A DNA stretch of 37,078 bases from Thermomucor indicae-seudaticae (taxonomy: Eukaryota > Mucoromycota > Mucoromycetes > Mucorales > Lichtheimiaceae). Positions 33,867 through 37,078 of this stretch are shown here, piece by piece (the first letter of the stretch is position 1; every line of letters starts with the position of its first letter). The translations under genes and the position numbers were made by a program. Where the stretch lies: positions 1-37,078 of the forward strand of contig JSYX01000337.1 of assembly GCA_000787465.1 (NCBI GenBank). Reading direction: 5' to 3'. The notes beneath the pieces were generated by a model that saw only the letters and a list, made by a program, of their open reading frames with translations, had not been told where the DNA came from and ran no database searches.

Positions 33867-35489
33867 AAAACTTTTTTCTCGTCACATAATCGGAGTTCTC
33901 TCAACGTTACCATTGACAAGTACAAGAAGTGTATTAATATAAGAAAATACCGATCGCTTTTTGTTCTGTGGCGGGAAAGCACGTAGCTGCTATTAGAAAA
34001 AAATTTCTCTATCCCAATGTTTATCCTATTGGACCCATCCAACAACTGATTTTTGACGGTACGAGATATGAGAGGATGTATGTCGGATACGACAGTATCG
34101 AGCTTATGTTGTTCGTTTACATTTTGACTTTGCATTTAGACTTCGTGCCGTGGATTATCTTCACCATTAACCACTACTTCGCCTTCCTTTGGTTCCCAAT
34201 CACGAAGACAAGAACTGCAGCGTCCACAGTCCCGTAAGTGCATTTCTTTTTTTCGCGCGCTGCACTTCGCAGTACTTACCTTCATCTCTGGCGTTGACAC
34301 TGGACTAGTTCAGTCCCGTTTCGGAAGCTAGCTTACCCCTCACTGCTCCTTTTCTTCCTTTCGACACTTAATTTAAGAGCAATCAATATCTCTTTCTATT
34401 GGCTATCCGCGGATAACCGTTCTTTCCATTTATGCAAGGAAATGCGGTCTTGGCATTCTTTCTTAAGGGGTTGCCATTTTGCCCCCTTAATTGTGTAGCA
34501 TGATCTGTCGTTTGTCAATTAGCAAAAGGACTATTATGTTACATCGCGGAGCATGCATAAACTGTCTTCTCCTTACAATAAAAAAAATTTCAATATCCTG
34601 AATATGGAGAATAGAAACGTTCTTTAATAGATATATAGACATACAACCCCTGGCGCGCTATAATTGCATACTGAGGAGTAACCTGCATGTATAATCTCAG
34701 TTCGATATACCTGACTCTTATTGGGATGTGCCGGAGTACTAGGTGTCAGGCAGTCAAAAACACCCTGATACTCCACCTGAAGCCTAAGTGTCCGAGTAAA
34801 CAAATATTTGGTCTCAGGCTGTTTCTGAGCCTCGGGTACCCAGTTACCCAGTCCAGCGTGGGATACTTTAGGGAGAAATTCTAAGCCCACGTCAAGGAGG
34901 TTGGATCTGGGTTTAAATGAATCACAGTCACAAAACGAAAAGCATAAAGGAGGCCTTGTTCGCCATCGGTTTCACTCAAAATCCCAGCTTCGAATTGGCT
35001 TGGCACCCCAGGCAGATAAATCACTGCTCCGCCGAGGCTTAATAAAGCCAAAAAAGCTTCAGGGTACAGGCCTATAAGGCCTCGGAGTGTCACAGCCTGT
35101 GTTTCTTGTCCATATGCCCGTCCGCTGGGTCACGTTCGCCCATAATACTTTGCTAGAGATGCGTACCTCATTTCGAGATGCCGATGGCACGAAACGAGCA
35201 GTGACTCACAATCACTAGTTACCTTGGTGTGTTCAAGCTAAATTATGCCACTTACGCAAAGCATGCAATATTCTTTGTGTACCAGCATGAACGCAACACT
35301 AAGGATTTCATGGAGAACTACATGGGGTGTTTGGGCATATCTTTGGTCAGTAAATTCATAAGCATACAGTAGTAAGAGTATTACATGTACAGTGTTTAAG
35401 GAAAAATCAATGAAGTCGCATAAAGGATAAAGGAAAGTGAAAAGTGCTTAATGGATGGTATCCACACATAGTGAACAATACATAGGAAA
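33867..35489. other. Intergenic or repeat-rich region without supported genes
   Basis: Contains short ORFs at 33968-34237 (+), 34624-34890 (-) and 34881-35093 (-). The last two adjoin in different frames, like a decayed gene, but neither matches a family I know. A palindrome and a hairpin lie at 34404-34490. Confidence 0.45.
34404..34490. other. Palindrome and stem-loop of unknown role
   Basis: TATCCGCGGATA (34404-34415) is a perfect 12-bp palindrome. TTAAGGGG (34463-34470) pairs with CCCCTTAA (34483-34490) around a 12-nt loop. No snRNA or tRNA family was recognised. Confidence 0.4.
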
Positions 35490-37058
35490 TCAAAGAACAG
35501 AATGGGCTGCATCATCGTCTTCGTCGCTCAGGCTTACCGGTGGTCCGTCCTCTATGTCTTCGTAGGTTTGATCCTCGAAGCGCTCGTCATCGTCGTACTC
35601 GTTATCGCCGCCAGCTTCTGTATTTTCCTCGAGCGACGACAGCTCAATCTCAATACCATCTATCGTAATGGTCTCTTGTGGACCAATATTCTGTAATAAG
35701 TTCTGTTGCAGATGCTCGTAATAAGATAGGCGTCGACGCAAGAAGAAGCAGAAGCATTCACCACGCGTTTCCGCTTGAATCGCTTTTGTCAATGCATCGA
35801 TCTTAGAAGCGACATAGGTTTTTAGGAACATTTGCTCTGCCTTTTGCAGTAATAAATCAACAGATAATTGAAGATAGTTATGGAAATTGTTAGATTTAGA
35901 AATACTACTCTATGTGATTCGACTGATACATATCCCAAGCAGCTTCAGCTCCTCTTGAGCGCGTGTCTTGTTCATATATTCACGTAACGCACGGAAATCT
36001 ATATCTACCGGCTCATCCCAGAAGCTATTATTCAGGTCACAGATATCACTATATTCAATATCTGTTTGTGGTTTTTGAAGGAGAGAGGACGCCCGATTCA
36101 GCTCTCGTAAATGAGGTTCTGCGTTCTTTTTGATTTTTTGTATCGCTGCCTGGATACGCGTGCTTATTTTATGGCCTGAAAGCAGTACAAAGGTGAGTAA
36201 GACTAATAGCTTAGACAGACGTCAGTAGTAACATAACAGCACATGTACCGAGCTTTCCCTGTCTATGTAATTGATCTTTCATCATGGTTCGACCGACCAT
36301 GAGAGATCGAAGTTTCGCTTTCGCCTTGCTTTAGTCCCGTTGAGTCTTCTTGGTCATTGTTTCTTTGTATTCTGGAGAGCTCCCTTGCCAGCGTTCTTCG
36401 GCAGTTACTTTGAGCACTCGCTCCAATCGCTCGACGTTCTCTACAGCCTTCTGAATACTGGCTTTCTTCCTTTGTGACCAACTACTTTCGTCATGTGCAG
36501 CACCATCAATATCCCTATCTCGCTGAATTAGCCAACTGCGTGTAGCAATAGTATGTACTAGCAGATGATGGACATAGATCGAAGATTGTCCAACTTTGCA
36601 ATGGTCGCCTCTAAAAGTTGAAACTACGTAAATACCTGGTAAGATCGTAGAGTATCTGCAGCTCCTCTACATATTGGATTTGTAATGCCTCTACATCCAC
36701 GGAGGATTCGCCTGCGTTGTTCATAACCGTCTGACAGAACTGCTCCCATCGCTTTATGTACTCGTTATCAGATATTCCAGGCGTATGACGTGCCAAAAAC
36801 TCCATCGCCTTACGTCTAATTTCCGTCGCTCGCTTTATTCTCTGCTTCAGTAACTGAGCTATACCAAGATGTACAGTACGATTAGTGCAAGAAGGTCAGG
36901 TCATATAGTTCTATCATCCATTATGACTCACGCAAATTCAAAACGTGATTTTCTTTAAAATACTGCAGGGCATGGGAAAGGGTAAGCAGTCTGCGTTTCG
37001 CTGATATCTGTCTTGTCATTGATGCAAAACCCCCAAGGTATGACCATAGATGCTCCAA
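35490..37058 (-). pseudogene. KDZ (Kyakuja-Dileera-Zisupton) transposase, 3' part, probably dead
   Basis: Enters from the right edge. Exon 36932-37058 reads DGEGLEHLWSYLGGFASM then SHALQYFKENHVLNL, the DGEG-x-E-x2-WS block typical of KDZ transposases. A 73-nt intron leads to 36636-36858 (LLKQRIKRATEIRRKAMEF). After an unresolved frame break near 36560-36636 the reading continues as DGAAHDESSW, SIQKAVENVERLERVLKV and EERWQGSSPEYKETM. It is cut by an in-frame TAA at 36331-36333 and resumes in the same frame to a clean donor. After the intron 36176-36248 it reads GHKISTRIQAAIQKI and LNRASSLLQ. A last exon (about 35490-35840) ends in an acidic tail (SLSDEDDDAAH). The join into this exon is ambiguous. 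Confidence 0.72.
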
Positions 37059-37078
37059 GCCCTCGCCATCAGACAGTC

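Noticed and set aside
34881..35093. 70-codon minus-strand ORF with a hydrophobic start
   Set aside because: Reads smoothly, but has no splice partner that I can justify and no recognised family; listed only as part of the unresolved region.

Overview
This window is nuclear DNA from a filamentous fungus. Genes sit on both strands and are cut by many short introns (nearly all 52-77 nt, with GT..AG or occasionally GC..AG borders). Gene content includes a myosin-motor chitin synthase, a mitochondrial fumarase with presequence, and a proteasome lid subunit. The mix of these genes with Fanzor, Tc1/IS630-like, Harbinger and KDZ transposon relics fits an early-diverging fungus, most likely Mucoromycota (Mucorales-like). 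The phylum is an inference from gene style, not a measured result. There are no CRISPR arrays, no rRNA and no tRNA that I could recognise.

Layout. 1-1540 is a transposon patch: the C-terminal part of a Fanzor RNA-guided nuclease (+), a stack of possible hairpins just after its stop, and a broken Tc1/IS630-type transposase (-). 2246-4065 is CTP synthase (+). 4204-5566 is an unrecognised low-complexity protein (-). 6145-8703 is a secreted GH29 alpha-L-fucosidase in five exons (-). About 9841-11060 is a broken Harbinger transposase (+). 11304-12407 is the BUD23 18S rRNA methyltransferase (-), which shares a 127-bp divergent promoter with mitochondrial ribosomal protein uS13m (12535-12975, +). 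14077-15352 is a casein kinase 1 (-), divergent from a small unknown protein (15610-15960, +). 16971-22562 is a 1797-residue chitin synthase with an N-terminal myosin motor (+). 22768-23717 is the PLP homeostasis protein (-), and 23905-24870 is ketopantoate reductase (-). 25421-25845 is a UQCC2-like complex III assembly factor (+), tail to tail with fumarase (25904-27865, -). 28356-29884 is RPN7 (-). From about 30 kb to the right edge there is no housekeeping gene: this part holds unrecognised ORFs, duplicated fragments and the 3' part of a KDZ transposase relic (35490-37058, -).

Gene models were built by splicing reading frames by hand. All twelve spliced models have a total coding length divisible by three, and the exon joins in the recognised families restore conserved motifs. 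Three of the 38 introns inferred are GC-AG.

Functional themes: nucleotide and cofactor supply (CTP synthase, ketopantoate reductase, PLPBP), mitochondria (uS13m, UQCC2, fumarase), cell wall (chitin synthase, whose substrate synthesis depends on uridine nucleotides), ribosome biogenesis (BUD23) and protein turnover (RPN7). These are ordinary dispersed fungal genes rather than one operon-like system. The most unusual material is the Fanzor locus at the left edge and the TE-derived right third.
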